Below are positions 34,133-43,863 of a stretch of 64,000 bases of DNA, piece after piece. Both the position numbers and the translations under genes were made by a program. Numbering within the stretch: the first letter of the stretch is position 1; each line of letters starts with the position of its first letter. Source of the DNA: Macrococcus lamae (lineage in GTDB: Bacteria > Bacillota > Bacilli > Staphylococcales > Staphylococcaceae); NCBI RefSeq assembly GCF_004359545.1, contig NZ_SCWB01000002.1, forward strand, positions 1 to 64,000. Direction: 5' to 3'. Below the pieces are notes generated by a model that saw only the letters and a program-made list of their open reading frames with translations, was not told the DNA's origin and ran no database searches.

Positions 34133-35566
34133 CTATGTCCCGCAGAATGTCTGCAGCACTTGTTGTGATGGATCAGGACCGCACATGTATTTTTCAGCGT
34201 GAGATTCATTATAAGGGTCTGTAACGACTTTAAGGAGTTTATTGAATTTGGTATAGTCATCGTCATCCGTCGCTTCTTTCAGTGCTTCTTCTACGAGGTG
34301 ATTACGAGGAATAACAACAGGATTCACTGATTTCATCAGCTGATACGGTTGATCTTCAGTTCTAATACGCTTCTGCCAGCGCTGATACCAGTTCGTAAAT
34401 GTTTCTTCATTGCGTATCGTCATCTGTTCTACTTTATTCTCTGATAATAAACGAAATGTGGCCGTATAATCCAGTTCATGTAGTTCCAGCAAATTAAGAA
34501 AATCAATCATCAGCTGGTCATCATTTTCCTGACGTTCATGAATGCCGAGTTTCTGTGCCATATAATCCAGGTAATAAGAAATGTAACACGTTTCATATTG
34601 TTTTAATGAACCTTTAGCGAGGCTGATTGCTTTTTCTTCATCTGAATCTATGAGAGAAATCAATGTCTCAGCGAAACGCGATAAGTTCCATAATCCGATA
34701 CCGGGCTGATTTTGAAATTGATAACGACCTTGTACATCAATTGAGCTGAAGACAGTAGCAGGATTGAAGGAATCCATGAAAGCACACGGTCCGTAATCAA
34801 TGGTTTCACCGCTGATAGTCATGTTGTCTGTGTTCATTACACCATGAATGAATCCGACAGCCTGCCATTTAGCGATTAAAGACGCTTGAACATCGATAAC
34901 TTTATCAAGCAGAGCAAGGTATTTATTATCTTTATTATTCGACTGTGGATAATGTCGATTAATGGTATAGTCTGCAAGTTTTCTGATGATAGTATCATCT
35001 TCTAATCTTGCAGCATATTCGAAAGTTCCCACGCGTATATGGCTTGCTGCTACTCTTGTCAGAATACCGCCAAGCATTGATGTCTCGCGGCGAACCTGAT
35101 CACCAGTTGCAGTGACGGCAAGACTTCTTGTTGATGGTATAGCCAGAGCATGCATCGCTTCGCTGATGATATACTCTCTAAGCATCGGCCCAAGCGGTGA
35201 CCTTCCATCTCCCATACGTGAATACGGAGTTCGGCCTGAACCTTTCAATTGAATATCATAGCGTTTACCATGAGGTGTGATATGTTCGCCAAGAAGCAGG
35301 ACACGACCGTCGCCAAGCATGGAAAACTGACCAAACTGATGGCCGGCGTAAGCCTGTGCAATAGGTTCTGCTCCTTCAGGCAACGAATTGCCGCCAAACA
35401 ATTGTGCCGATTCAAAAATTGATATATCAAGACCCAGTTCATCAGCAAGTTGTGTATTTTTTGCTACAATTTTTGGTTTGCTGACTGGATTAAGCTGTTC
35501 ACGGGTATAGAGGTCATCAGGAAGCGCGAGATAAGTATTGTCAAATTTCCATTGATTACTACTCAT
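34133..35566 (-). CDS. selO: SelO/YdiU-family protein adenylyltransferase
   Basis: A 477-residue pseudokinase-fold protein of the SelO (YdiU, UPF0061) family, which transfers AMP to protein Ser, Thr or Tyr residues. Seen are AYAGHQFGQFSMLGDGRVLLLGE (within about residues 68-91), GSGRTPYSRMGDGRSPLGPMLREY and the metal/nucleotide segment HGVMNTDNMTISGETIDYGPC. It ends in FCGT; a cysteine takes the place of the selenocysteine of animal SelO. The start has AAGGAGAATATCAT upstream. It is transcribed from its own site, ends in a terminator, and is divergent from the carotenoid operon. Confidence 0.9.
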   Translation of the reverse strand: MSSNQWKFDNTYLALPDDLYTREQLNPVSKPKIVAKNTQLADELGLDISIFESAQLFGGNSLPEGAEPIAQAYAGHQFGQFSMLGDGRVLLLGEHITPHGKRYDIQLKGSGRTPYSRMGDGRSPLGPMLREYIISEAMHALAIPSTRSLAVTATGDQVRRETSMLGGILTRVAASHIRVGTFEYAARLEDDTIIRKLADYTINRHYPQSNNKDNKYLALLDKVIDVQASLIAKWQAVGFIHGVMNTDNMTISGETIDYGPCAFMDSFNPATVFSSIDVQGRYQFQNQPGIGLWNLSRFAETLISLIDSDEEKAISLAKGSLKQYETCYISYYLDYMAQKLGIHERQENDDQLMIDFLNLLELHELDYTATFRLLSENKVEQMTIRNEETFTNWYQRWQKRIRTEDQPYQLMKSVNPVVIPRNHLVEEALKEATDDDDYTKFNKLLKVVTDPYNESHAEKYMCGPDPSQQVLQTFCGT

Positions 35567-35779
35567 ATGATATTCTCCTTGTCATATTGATATGTTATCA
35601 GTTTAACATCCGTACTCAGTATGAGTGAGTAAAAGGCTCATGACATCTACCGATTTATATGGAATTGTATCGTAAAATGTTAAAATAAAGATAATTTATA
35701 ATAAACAGACTATGAATGCCCGAAAATATTTAAATAAATTTTTGCTTGCTGTTTTATTTCTAATGGAAAGGAAATGATG

Positions 35780-36265
35780 ATGATGTGGAGAAAACTAGTG
35801 CTTCTTAATGCCGTCGCATGGGGAACAATTAATTTAGCAAACTCACTGATGATGAGTAAAGTTCCCACTGAATTTTTTATTAAAGCAAAGCCATTCTTTA
35901 AAGATTTTAAATGGGAATGCGGGGGTGAAGTATGGAACAGACTATTTCGGGTAAAGACTTGGAAGCATAAATTACCGGATGGCACGTTATTTATTAAAAG
36001 TGGTCATAATAAATCGCATCTTCCGAATCATCAAAACACTACATTTGAAACGTTTCTCATTGAAATGCGTAGGGCAGAGATGACGCACTGGTTCACTATT
36101 TGCTTCAGCTTCTTATTTTTTCTATGGAATCCTAGATGGGCTGCTGTATTAAACATTATGTTTGGAATCGTCAGTAATTTCCCTTTTATTATTGCTCAAC
36201 GATACAACAGACCAAGGCTTGAAAAAGTCTTTATTAAAAAAAATAAACGTAGTCTGACCACTTAA
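35780..36265 (+). CDS. crtO: Glycosyl-4,4'-diaponeurosporenoate acyltransferase-like CrtO
   Basis: A 161-residue membrane protein resembling staphylococcal CrtO, which attaches a fatty acyl chain to the glucose of the carotenoid. It has N- and C-terminal hydrophobic segments (about residues 3-22 and 100-130) around a basic, His-rich middle (GGEVWNRLFRVKTWKHKLPDG, SGHNKSHLP) typical of the family. The start is uncertain among four consecutive ATGs (35774-35783); AAAGGA fits 35780 best. It is first in a run of same-strand crt genes with an 18-bp gap to idi2, as crtO is first in the S. aureus operon. Confidence 0.8.
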   Translation: MMWRKLVLLNAVAWGTINLANSLMMSKVPTEFFIKAKPFFKDFKWECGGEVWNRLFRVKTWKHKLPDGTLFIKSGHNKSHLPNHQNTTFETFLIEMRRAEMTHWFTICFSFLFFLWNPRWAAVLNIMFGIVSNFPFIIAQRYNRPRLEKVFIKKNKRSLTT

Positions 36266-36283
36266 TTTAGGAGATGATACAAG

Positions 36284-37324
36284 ATGAGTTATGAAAAAAA
36301 CAAAAGAGAGCAGCGGAAAGATGACCATATTCAGCTGGCTATAGATCATCCTGATTCTCCTCGTTCTGCATTCGATGAAATTCGTTTTATTCATCAATCA
36401 ATTCCAAGCTTAAATATAGATGAAGTGAATCTTTCCACTACTATCGGAAACCTTAAAGTTAATCACCCTTTTTACATTAATGCAATGACAGGTGGAAGTA
36501 AGCGTGCAGCTGAAATTAATGAAAAATTAGCGATTGTTGCACGTGAAACACATATTACGATGGCTGTAGGTTCAATGCATGCTGCATTGAAAGATACTGC
36601 GCTTGCTCATTCTTATATGGTCGTTCGTCAGCAAAATCCGAACGGTATGATATTCGGTAATGTCGGAGCTGACGTCGATGTTGATTTGGCGCTTCAAGCG
36701 ATAGATATGATTCAGGCAGATGCGCTGCAAATACACGTTAACGTGCCGCAGGAACTGGTTATGCCGGAAGGAAGTCGTCAATTTTCAACATGGCTCTCTA
36801 CAATAGAAAAAATTGTAACACGATCTTCCGTCCCTGTCATTGTCAAGGAAGTTGGGTTTGGTATGAGCCAGGAGACTTTTAGTCAGTTGATGGATATTGG
36901 TGTGGAAATTGTCGATGTCAGCGGACGCGGTGGAACGGATTTCATTCATGTGGAAAATGAACGTAGAAGTCTAAAGGACATGAGCTACTTAAAAGAATGG
37001 GGCCAGTCGACTGCCGTTTCTCTTCTGGAAGCAAAGCCGTTTCCAGAACTTGACGTGCTGGCAAGCGGAGGTATCCGTCATCCACTGGATGCCATTAAAT
37101 GTTACGCTCTCGGTGCAAAAGCCGTAGGTATGTCAAGAAACATGTTGCTGCTTATTGAAGATCAAGGAATTGAAGGTACGATTGAATATGTAGAGTCTTT
37201 TAAAGAACAGCTAAAAATAATTGCGACCATGCTTGGTGCATCAACATTACAGGAACTCCAAGATAAACCTATAGTGCTCAGTCCAGGATTAATTTCATGG
37301 CAGGAGCAGCGCAATCTGAAGTGA
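36284..37324 (+). CDS. fni: Type 2 isopentenyl-diphosphate delta-isomerase
   Basis: A 346-residue FMN-dependent IPP isomerase, distinct from the metal-dependent type 1 enzyme. Markers are the N-terminal KREQRKDDHIQLA, NAMTGGS (about residue 66), QIHVNVPQELVMPEG (about 150), DVSGRGGTDFIHVEN (about 211) and the FMN phosphate site ASGGIRHPLD (about 260). It converts IPP to DMAPP, supplying carotenoid and other isoprenoid synthesis. It lies between crtO and crtN in the carotenoid operon; in S. aureus fni maps elsewhere, so its inclusion here is a distinctive arrangement. Confidence 0.92.
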   Translation: MSYEKNKREQRKDDHIQLAIDHPDSPRSAFDEIRFIHQSIPSLNIDEVNLSTTIGNLKVNHPFYINAMTGGSKRAAEINEKLAIVARETHITMAVGSMHAALKDTALAHSYMVVRQQNPNGMIFGNVGADVDVDLALQAIDMIQADALQIHVNVPQELVMPEGSRQFSTWLSTIEKIVTRSSVPVIVKEVGFGMSQETFSQLMDIGVEIVDVSGRGGTDFIHVENERRSLKDMSYLKEWGQSTAVSLLEAKPFPELDVLASGGIRHPLDAIKCYALGAKAVGMSRNMLLLIEDQGIEGTIEYVESFKEQLKIIATMLGASTLQELQDKPIVLSPGLISWQEQRNLK

Positions 37325-37335
37325 GGAGAATGGAT

Positions 37336-38841
37336 ATGACTAAAGTAATAGTAATAGGTGCCGGTGTTGCAGGTCTTGCTTGCGCTATTCGGCTGCAGAA
37401 CGCAGGCTATGATGTTGAAATCTTTGAGAAAGAAGCATTGCCAGGCGGGAAGATGCATCGTATTACAAGAGAAGGTTACTCGTTTGATCTTGGACCAACG
37501 ATTGTCATGATGCCTGACTTATATAAAGAAATATTTGAAATCGCTGGGCGTAACCCTGATGATTACATCCCTATGCAGCAGCTGAGTCCGATGTACAGTG
37601 GTTATTTTAAGCAAGGTACGGAAAAGCTGGATGTTTCAAACGACCTTGTACAGTTGACAGCGTTATTTGAAGCTGTCGATGAAAAGGATGCTGAAGGATT
37701 CCTACGCTATATCAGTGATTTATATGGCAGATTCAATATCGCGAAAAATCATTTTCTTCAGCGGCCGTTTAGAAATAAACGGGATTTCTATAACTTGAAT
37801 ATGCTTAATCAAGGATTAAAATTAAAGACACTTGGAAACGCTGAAAATACGATGAATAAGTATATTAAAGATAAAAGAATGCGCGACATGATCAGCTTCC
37901 AGACGCTATATATCGGTGTCTCCCCGGCGAAAAGCCCGTCGCTATATACAATCATTCCGATGATTGAATTTCTTTATGGCATTTGGTTCATTAAAGGCGG
38001 CATGTACACGATGGCTAAAGGAATGGCTGAATTATTTGAAGAACTAGGAGGAGTCATTCATTACAACGTACCCGTCGATGAAATTATTATCCATAACAAG
38101 CAGGCTGTAGGTATTAAGACGCCGTTAGGTATGTTCAGTGCTGATTACGTGATGTGCAACGCTGACTTTCCTTATGCCACAAAACATCTTGTCAAAAATC
38201 AGGAAGCAAAAGGAAAATATACAGATAAAAAAATTGATGAGATGGATTATTCATGTTCATGTTTTGTCATGTATCTTGGAATGAATAAAAAATACGAAGA
38301 AATCAATAATGTTCATAACTTTGTCTTTTCTGACAATTTAGATAAAAATATCAAGCAGATTTTTGATGGAACAACAATAGAAGACCCATCACTTTATATG
38401 TATATCGCCTCTAAACTTGATCCGACACTTGCTCCGGAAGGTAAGGACGGTCTATATATCCTGATGCCGATATCAGAACTTAAAACAGCACAATATGAAT
38501 GGAACGTGGAAACAGAAAGTTACTATAGAGAAAAGATGTTATCAAAACTTGAGCAGCTGCCTGGCATGGAGAACATCAGAGAGGAGATAGTAACAGAAAC
38601 ACGGGTGACTCCTGTTGATTTCAATAACCGGTTTAATGCCTATAATGGTGCGACATTCGGTCTTCAGCCGACATTGTTTCAAAGTAACCATTTAAGACCA
38701 CAAAGTAAGGCTGTCGCTTGTGAGAATCTCTATTTCACAGGTAGCAGTACACATCCAGGAGCAGGTGTTCCTATCGTGCTGCTGTCATCAAAAATTGCAG
38801 CTGAAGAACTCATGCTTGACGATAAAAATTACAGGAAGTGA
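37336..38841 (+). CDS. crtN: 4,4'-diapophytoene desaturase CrtN
   Basis: A 501-residue FAD-dependent carotenoid desaturase that turns colourless 4,4'-diapophytoene into yellow diaponeurosporene. The dinucleotide motif VIGAGVAGLACAIRLQNAG is at the N-terminus, then SFDLGPTIVMMPDLYKE, and the C-terminal FAD segment LYFTGSSTHPGAGVPIVLLS is the classic CrtI-family block. FDLGPTIVMMPD places it with CrtN; its neighbour CrtP has ILTMPY instead. ATG 37336 is chosen for its distance to GAGGAG. Its stop codon overlaps the crtM ribosome-binding site. Confidence 0.9.
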   Translation: MTKVIVIGAGVAGLACAIRLQNAGYDVEIFEKEALPGGKMHRITREGYSFDLGPTIVMMPDLYKEIFEIAGRNPDDYIPMQQLSPMYSGYFKQGTEKLDVSNDLVQLTALFEAVDEKDAEGFLRYISDLYGRFNIAKNHFLQRPFRNKRDFYNLNMLNQGLKLKTLGNAENTMNKYIKDKRMRDMISFQTLYIGVSPAKSPSLYTIIPMIEFLYGIWFIKGGMYTMAKGMAELFEELGGVIHYNVPVDEIIIHNKQAVGIKTPLGMFSADYVMCNADFPYATKHLVKNQEAKGKYTDKKIDEMDYSCSCFVMYLGMNKKYEEINNVHNFVFSDNLDKNIKQIFDGTTIEDPSLYMYIASKLDPTLAPEGKDGLYILMPISELKTAQYEWNVETESYYREKMLSKLEQLPGMENIREEIVTETRVTPVDFNNRFNAYNGATFGLQPTLFQSNHLRPQSKAVACENLYFTGSSTHPGAGVPIVLLSSKIAAEELMLDDKNYRK

Positions 38842-38846
38842 TTACA

Positions 38847-39713
38847 ATGGATCACTATACGCTAAACAAAGATTATGAATACTGCAGGAACATCATAAAA
38901 CAACATTCAAAATCATTCTATTATGCGTTCAAAGAACTGCCGGTAGATGATGCTAATGCGGTCTATGCAGTCTACGCATTCTGTCGGATGGCTGATGATA
39001 TCGTCGATGAGTCAGAAAGCGCTGCGATGAGCATTTCAGGTTTAAATCAACTGAAAAAAGACTTGAGTGATTTTGCGAATGGTTATGAAATCAATCATCC
39101 GATGTGGCGTGCACTACGCGACGTGCACTCCCGTTATACGCTTGACCTCGAAATGTTCAACTGGCAGATTAGTGGGCAGGAGCATGATATTATGTTTAAA
39201 CAGCCGGAAACGCTTGAGGATTTAAAGTGGTATAGTACTCAGGTTGCGGGTTCTGTAGGACGTATGCTGCTCCCTATACTTTCTGACAACAACAGCGAAC
39301 AATTAAAAAGAGATGCTGAACAGCTGGGTGTCGCTATGCAGATTACTAATATTCTTCGGGATATAGGAGAAGATTATTCATATCATCGAAGAATCTATAT
39401 ACCTGTTGAAATAATGGAAAAGTACGGCTGCATTAAAGCGATTGAAGAACGGCAGTCTGAACCTGCATTCATAGAGATGTGGGAATATTTGGCCGGTTAC
39501 GCTGAAGGAATTTACGACAATTTTTATAGCTCAATCAATCTTTATAAAAAAGAAGGGCAGCTGCCGCTGTTATTATCAGCAATGGTCTACCGAGCTATAT
39601 TAGATGAAGTAAGAGCAAATAATTATAATTGTCTCACTGATAGAAACAAAGTATCAACAGCAAGGAAATTGATGATCAGGCACCAGGCTATGAACTATCT
39701 GACTGGCTTGTAA
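38847..39713 (+). CDS. crtM: Dehydrosqualene (4,4'-diapophytoene) synthase CrtM
   Basis: A 288-residue head-to-head prenyl transferase joining two farnesyl diphosphates to C30 diapophytoene, the first committed carotenoid step. The two aspartate-rich motifs are present: RMADDIVDE (about residues 44-52) and [12 protein letters not shown] (about 165-176), as is the N-terminal HSKSFYYAF. The length matches S. aureus CrtM (287). ATG 38847 has AGGAAGTGA upstream; GTG 38838 overlaps the crtN stop. It lies between crtN and crtP in the operon. Confidence 0.93.
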   Translation: MDHYTLNKDYEYCRNIIKQHSKSFYYAFKELPVDDANAVYAVYAFCRMADDIVDESESAAMSISGLNQLKKDLSDFANGYEINHPMWRALRDVHSRYTLDLEMFNWQISGQEHDIMFKQPETLEDLKWYSTQVAGSVGRMLLPILSDNNSEQLKRDAEQLGVAMQITNILRDIGEDYSYHRRIYIPVEIMEKYGCIKAIEERQSEPAFIEMWEYLAGYAEGIYDNFYSSINLYKKEGQLPLLLSAMVYRAILDEVRANNYNCLTDRNKVSTARKLMIRHQAMNYLTGL

Positions 39714-39727
39714 GGAGGAGGATGACA

Positions 39728-41206
39728 ATGAAAAAAGCAGTAGTCATCGGTGGTGGACTCGGGGGCATATCAGCAGCTATTACATTAGTGCAGCAAGGCT
39801 TTGACGTGTCACTTTATGAACGGAATCACCATATCGGTGGGAAACTCAATCGACTGGAGCAGGATGGGTTCGGATTTGATCTTGGACCGTCCATATTAAC
39901 CATGCCTTATATATTTGAAACGCTATTTGAAAGAAGCAGTAAAAACATGGCGGACTATGTGGAAATTGTCAGACTTCCTCTTGAGTGGCGCTCCTTTTTT
40001 CCATCTGGTCATATATATAATCTGTATGGTGACTTACAAGTGATGGCAGATGAAAACCCTTATTTGTCGAACCAGGACATGGATGAGTATCAGAACTTTC
40101 TGAATTATGCCGGTAGAATCCATGAACTGACAAAAGACAGTTATTTTGCGCTCGGCATAGATAAGAAGATTCCCCTGATTAAACATCATGGGCCATTAAA
40201 TGCTCTAAAAGGATTTGACTATTTCAGTACAATGCAGCAGGCTATCAACAAATACATAGGTAATACTGAATTCAGGGATATGCTAGGCTATTTTATTAAA
40301 TATGTTGGTTCCTCGTCTTATGACGCGCCAGCTGTCCTAAATATGATGATTCACATGCAGCATGAGCAGGGTGCATGGTATGTCTCCGGGGGTATGCATA
40401 AGTTAGCAGAAGGAATCACGCAGCTCGCACGCGACATAGGGGTCAAGATCCATACAGGCATTGAAGTCGTTCATATGAATCAGACTCAAAATGCTATTGA
40501 ATCGATTATTTTAAGTGATGACACAACAGTGACAGCGGATTACTTCGTGTCCAATATGGAAGTCATACCGCTATACGAGCAGCTACTTGACATGCCTCCA
40601 AAAAATATTAAGAAGCTAAAAAAGAAGTTTGAACCGACAAGCTCAGGCCTGGTCATGCATATCGGTGTGAAGAAAGAATATCCGCAACTCTCGCACCACA
40701 ACTTCTTTTTTTCAAACGATTCGAAACGCAATTATCGTCAAGTCTTCCATGATAAAGTACTGCCGGATGACCCGACCATCTATCTCGTTAACACGAATAA
40801 GACAGATCCTGGGCAGGCACCGACAGGACATGAAAACATTAAAATCCTTCCACATATTCCACATCTGCAGGACAAGGACTTCACAGTGCAGGACTATGCA
40901 AATTTACGTGAACGAGTCTTAATTAAACTCGAGAAGATGGGCCTCACTGATCTTAGGCAGCATATTGTGACAGAAGACTTATGGCTTCCTGCTGATATTG
41001 AACGCATATATGGCTCTGACCGCGGCGCAATATACGGGACACTATCTGACCGTAAGAAAAACAACGGCTTTAAGCATCCGAAGCATAGTGATCATTTCGA
41101 CAACCTTTACTTTGTCGGTGGTACTGTGAATCCGGGCGGCGGTATGCCGATGGTGACACTCAGCGGTCAGCAGGTCGGTAAGATGATAGCAGAGCGTGAA
41201 CGATAA
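39728..41206 (+). CDS. crtP: Diaponeurosporene oxidase CrtP
   Basis: A 492-residue CrtI-like FAD enzyme that oxidises the terminal methyl group of diaponeurosporene on the way to diaponeurosporenoate. It has [20 protein letters not shown] at the N-terminus, [36 protein letters not shown] and the C-terminal [20 protein letters not shown]. These blocks fit CrtP (CrtNb) rather than CrtN. AAGGAGGAGG lies 6-8 nt before ATG 39728. The crtQ start directly follows its stop codon. Confidence 0.92.
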   Translation: MKKAVVIGGGLGGISAAITLVQQGFDVSLYERNHHIGGKLNRLEQDGFGFDLGPSILTMPYIFETLFERSSKNMADYVEIVRLPLEWRSFFPSGHIYNLYGDLQVMADENPYLSNQDMDEYQNFLNYAGRIHELTKDSYFALGIDKKIPLIKHHGPLNALKGFDYFSTMQQAINKYIGNTEFRDMLGYFIKYVGSSSYDAPAVLNMMIHMQHEQGAWYVSGGMHKLAEGITQLARDIGVKIHTGIEVVHMNQTQNAIESIILSDDTTVTADYFVSNMEVIPLYEQLLDMPPKNIKKLKKKFEPTSSGLVMHIGVKKEYPQLSHHNFFFSNDSKRNYRQVFHDKVLPDDPTIYLVNTNKTDPGQAPTGHENIKILPHIPHLQDKDFTVQDYANLRERVLIKLEKMGLTDLRQHIVTEDLWLPADIERIYGSDRGAIYGTLSDRKKNNGFKHPKHSDHFDNLYFVGGTVNPGGGMPMVTLSGQQVGKMIAERER

Positions 41207-42292
41207 ATGCTAATCGTATTTGTCATATTGACGCTGCTGTCTTTAGTATGCGGTTACTTAATGTATATGCGACATCCTGTTGTCGAAGAAGTTAACACTC
41301 AATTGCAGCAATCAGTCAGCGTGATCATTCCGGCCCGAGATGAAGAAGACAACCTGCCGACGTTACTTCAATCTATACAGATGCAGACGATGAGACCGCT
41401 TGATGTCATTATTGTTGATGACGGGTCCACTGACAACACAGCTGTCATTGCTGAACAGTTTGGTGCTCATGTGATTCATTTCGATAATCAGTCCGACTGG
41501 AAAGGCAAGACCGCGGCATGCTATGATGGGGCGCGTTATGCACGAGGAAACATACTCATATTTATGGACGCTGACACTTGGTTTAATGACAAATCGTCAC
41601 TTGCCAAGATTACAGCGACTTATAAAGAAGGTCTTCTGGCGATTCAGCCTTACCATGTCACAAAAATGTGGTATGAGCAATTATCAGTACTATTCAATAT
41701 TCTGACGATTACCGGTATGAATATTTTCTCTGTCATCAGACCGAAGCAGAATACAGGTGCATTCGGACCGTTTATTCTCTGCTCAAGAGAAGATTATATT
41801 AAGACAGGCGGGCACAAAGAAGCGAGTGGTGAAATCATCGAAGGATTTGCGCTTGCACATAACTTCCATCAACATCAGCTGTCTGTCACGCTGCTGCTCG
41901 GCCAGGGAACGCTGAATTTCAGAATGTATCCTCGCGGCTTACGTTTTATGATGTCAGGGTGGGCAAAACACTTCGCTACGGGCGCTACTGAGACATTGCC
42001 AGCTGTGATGACATTAATCGTTTTGTGGATGACAGCATCAGTGACATTGCCGCTCTTTATTATATGGGGACTAGTGACAGGACCTGGGCACTTAATAACA
42101 GCTATATTTAGTTATTTAATTTACTCGAGTTATTTCTATGTAATTTCTAGAAGAACAGGAAATTTTAATATCTTAACAGCGTTGTTATTTCCAATGACGT
42201 TTCTCTTTTTCATGTATGTATTCATGCGCTCAGCATTTGATACGTATATTCGTAAAGAAGTGAAATGGAAGGGACGTCATATTAAATTTTAG
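41207..42292 (+). CDS. crtQ: 4,4'-diaponeurosporenoate glycosyltransferase CrtQ
   Basis: A 361-residue family-2 glycosyltransferase anchored in the membrane. It has an N-terminal helix (residues 2-18), a GT-A domain with VSVIIPARDEEDNLP, VIIVDDGSTDNT (about residues 66-77) and the DxD-type metal motif IFMDADTW (about 119-126), and three to four C-terminal helices (about 270-350). It glucosylates diaponeurosporenoate before CrtO acylates it. The start codon directly abuts the crtP stop. The family assignment is firm; the acceptor is inferred from the operon. Confidence 0.9.
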   Translation: MLIVFVILTLLSLVCGYLMYMRHPVVEEVNTQLQQSVSVIIPARDEEDNLPTLLQSIQMQTMRPLDVIIVDDGSTDNTAVIAEQFGAHVIHFDNQSDWKGKTAACYDGARYARGNILIFMDADTWFNDKSSLAKITATYKEGLLAIQPYHVTKMWYEQLSVLFNILTITGMNIFSVIRPKQNTGAFGPFILCSREDYIKTGGHKEASGEIIEGFALAHNFHQHQLSVTLLLGQGTLNFRMYPRGLRFMMSGWAKHFATGATETLPAVMTLIVLWMTASVTLPLFIIWGLVTGPGHLITAIFSYLIYSSYFYVISRRTGNFNILTALLFPMTFLFFMYVFMRSAFDTYIRKEVKWKGRHIKF

Positions 42293-42307
42293 AAAGGACT
42301 GACACGC

Positions 42308-43132
42308 TTGAATCAGTATAATATAAACTTAAACGGAGTCGACTATCATATAATCGACGAAGGAGCAGGAGAGCCTGTTCTGCTCCTGCACGGCTTTCCG
42401 GATTCAGCAAAGCTCTGGGAACGGATGATACCGTTACTGACTGCGCGAGGATACCGCGTCATTGCTCCTGACTTAAGAGGTTACGGAGAGACTGAGGTGC
42501 TTGAGCATGTAGAAGATTATAAGCTTGAACTATCAGCTAAAGACTTGTTTGACCTATTGACCGCGCTCGATATTCAGAAAGTAAAAATCATCGGACATGA
42601 CTGGGGTGCTATACTCGGCTGGTATTTCAGCGCGCATTATCCGACAGTCGTAGAAAATTATGTGGCATTGAGTGTGGGACATCCGAAATCTTACTTCCGA
42701 AGAGGAACGATTAAGCAGTTGTTCAAAGGATCATATGTTGGTCTTTTCTTACAAAAAGGAATCGCTGAAAAAGTGTTCAGCATGGGAAACTACTTTGTGC
42801 TGCGTAAAATGGCAAGTGAATCAGACCGCTTAAAACGTCAATGGCTGCATGACATGACTCGCTCTGGCAGGTTAACTGCCGGGTTTAACTGGTACCGTGC
42901 CAACTTCAATGGAACAATGATGCGCACGCCTGATGTAAAAGTACCTGTGCTAGGAATCATCGGAGAAAATGACCCTGCGTTAACGAAAGAACAGATGATC
43001 AATTCCAGTTACTATGTCAACCAACCCTTCTCTTGCAAAATCATCAAACAGCAGGGTCACTGGCTGCCGGTAACCTGCCCTGAACAATTAGTAGATATTA
43101 TTGAAGATTTTCATCAAAGCTATAAACAATAG
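42308..43132 (+). CDS. Epoxide-hydrolase-like alpha/beta hydrolase at the end of the crt operon
   Basis: A 274-residue alpha/beta hydrolase. HGFPDSAKLWE forms the oxyanion region, VIAPDLRGYGETE follows, and the nucleophile elbow is GHDWGAILGW (about residues 97-106), with Asp instead of Ser as nucleophile, as in epoxide hydrolases and haloalkane dehalogenases. The C-terminal QQGHWLPVTCPE supplies the His. A TTG start with AAAGGACTG upstream is chosen. It begins 15 bp after crtQ and before the operon terminator, so it is co-transcribed with the carotenoid genes. It has no counterpart in the S. aureus crt operon that I know of. A role on a carotenoid or its breakdown products is speculation. 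Confidence 0.8.
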   Translation: MNQYNINLNGVDYHIIDEGAGEPVLLLHGFPDSAKLWERMIPLLTARGYRVIAPDLRGYGETEVLEHVEDYKLELSAKDLFDLLTALDIQKVKIIGHDWGAILGWYFSAHYPTVVENYVALSVGHPKSYFRRGTIKQLFKGSYVGLFLQKGIAEKVFSMGNYFVLRKMASESDRLKRQWLHDMTRSGRLTAGFNWYRANFNGTMMRTPDVKVPVLGIIGENDPALTKEQMINSSYYVNQPFSCKIIKQQGHWLPVTCPEQLVDIIEDFHQSYKQ

Positions 43133-43136
43133 AAAT

Positions 43137-43179
43137 ATTAAAAGCGCCCTGGCTGTTAAACAGTCAAGGCGCTTTTAAT
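43137..43179. terminator. Bidirectional terminator ending the crt operon
   Basis: ATTAAAAGCGCC (43137-43148) pairs with GGCGCTTTTAAT (43168-43179), enclosing CTG-GCTGTTAAACAGTC-type inner pairing. Confidence 0.85.
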
Positions 43180-43186
43180 GGCTCTT

Positions 43187-43675
43187 TTATAAGTCTAAAG
43201 TCTGATTCGTTTCAGAATCGTTGCTTCTGTCTGTACTCACTAATTTTTTAAGACCTTCAACGAATGTTTTTGCCTTCTGGTCTGTGCCCCAGTATTCTGC
43301 AGATTCTGCTTCTACTCGGATCAATACAACATTTGGATCATCATATGTCGTATCAAGGAAAGCTTCCATCGCTTTATTCCAGTATTTTTTCTTCAGTTCT
43401 AAATCATCAACTAATTGAGCGGTTCCTGAAATAGAGACATAGCCTTCTTTTGAAAAAGCAACGTTCACTCGAGGGTCAGCAAGTAATTCATCTGCCTTCT
43501 CAGTATCGCGCATTGTAATAAACCAAAGGTTACCATCTTCTTCCGCTTCCTGATAAGCCATCGGACGTGAAACAAGCTTGTCTCCTGACAGTGTTGTCAT
43601 CATCGCTGTATCATTCTTCTTGATGATTTCGTATAGGCGTTCTCTTTTCTCTTCATGTGATAGTTGTTCTGACAT
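43187..43675 (-). CDS. Pyridoxamine 5'-phosphate oxidase-family (GSP26-like) protein
   Basis: A 162-residue split-barrel flavin-binding protein of the type often annotated general stress protein 26. It contains AMMTTLSGDKLVSRPMAYQ (about residues 21-39), GNLWFITMRDTEKADEL and a strand with VNVAFSKEGYVSISGTA, and ends in a polar tail. It probably binds FMN or F420-like cofactor; its reaction is unknown. ATG 43675 is preferred over 43678 for spacing from GGAGGTG. It is convergent with the crt operon and divergent from 43864. Confidence 0.8.
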   Translation of the reverse strand: MSEQLSHEEKRERLYEIIKKNDTAMMTTLSGDKLVSRPMAYQEAEEDGNLWFITMRDTEKADELLADPRVNVAFSKEGYVSISGTAQLVDDLELKKKYWNKAMEAFLDTTYDDPNVVLIRVEAESAEYWGTDQKAKTFVEGLKKLVSTDRSNDSETNQTLDL

Positions 43676-43746
43676 CATCGCACCTCCATGTGTAATTAGC
43701 CTCAGATTACTAAAATAAAATAATGATTACAAATGATAAGCAGTAA

Positions 43747-43778
43747 GAATTTACTTTATTTTTAAATAAAGTAAATTC
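43747..43778. promoter_or_regulatory. 32-bp near-perfect AT-rich palindrome
   Basis: GAATTTACTTTATTT (43747-43761) and AAATAAAGTAAATTC (43764-43778) are exact inverted repeats separated by 2 bp, in the gap between divergent genes 43675 and 43864. A G and T run follow on the plus strand. It may be an operator, or a terminator/attenuator; the sequence alone does not decide. Confidence 0.5.
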
Positions 43779-43863
43779 GTTTTTGTAGACTGAAAAAGAG
43801 GGTAAAAGATATGTTAGTCAATTGTTTTAGCACTATGAAATATTAAATAAAGCAGGTGAATCC

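Noticed and set aside
35580-35700. SigB-type promoter (GTTTAA with GGGTAT) before crtO
   Set aside because: GTTTAA is present, but the -10-like CAGTAT is a poor match at a spacing of only 10 bp. No convincing promoter could be assigned.
36149-37458. Minus-strand reading frames within fni and crtN
   Set aside because: Shadow frames of strongly coding genes on the plus strand; no ribosome-binding site or domain.
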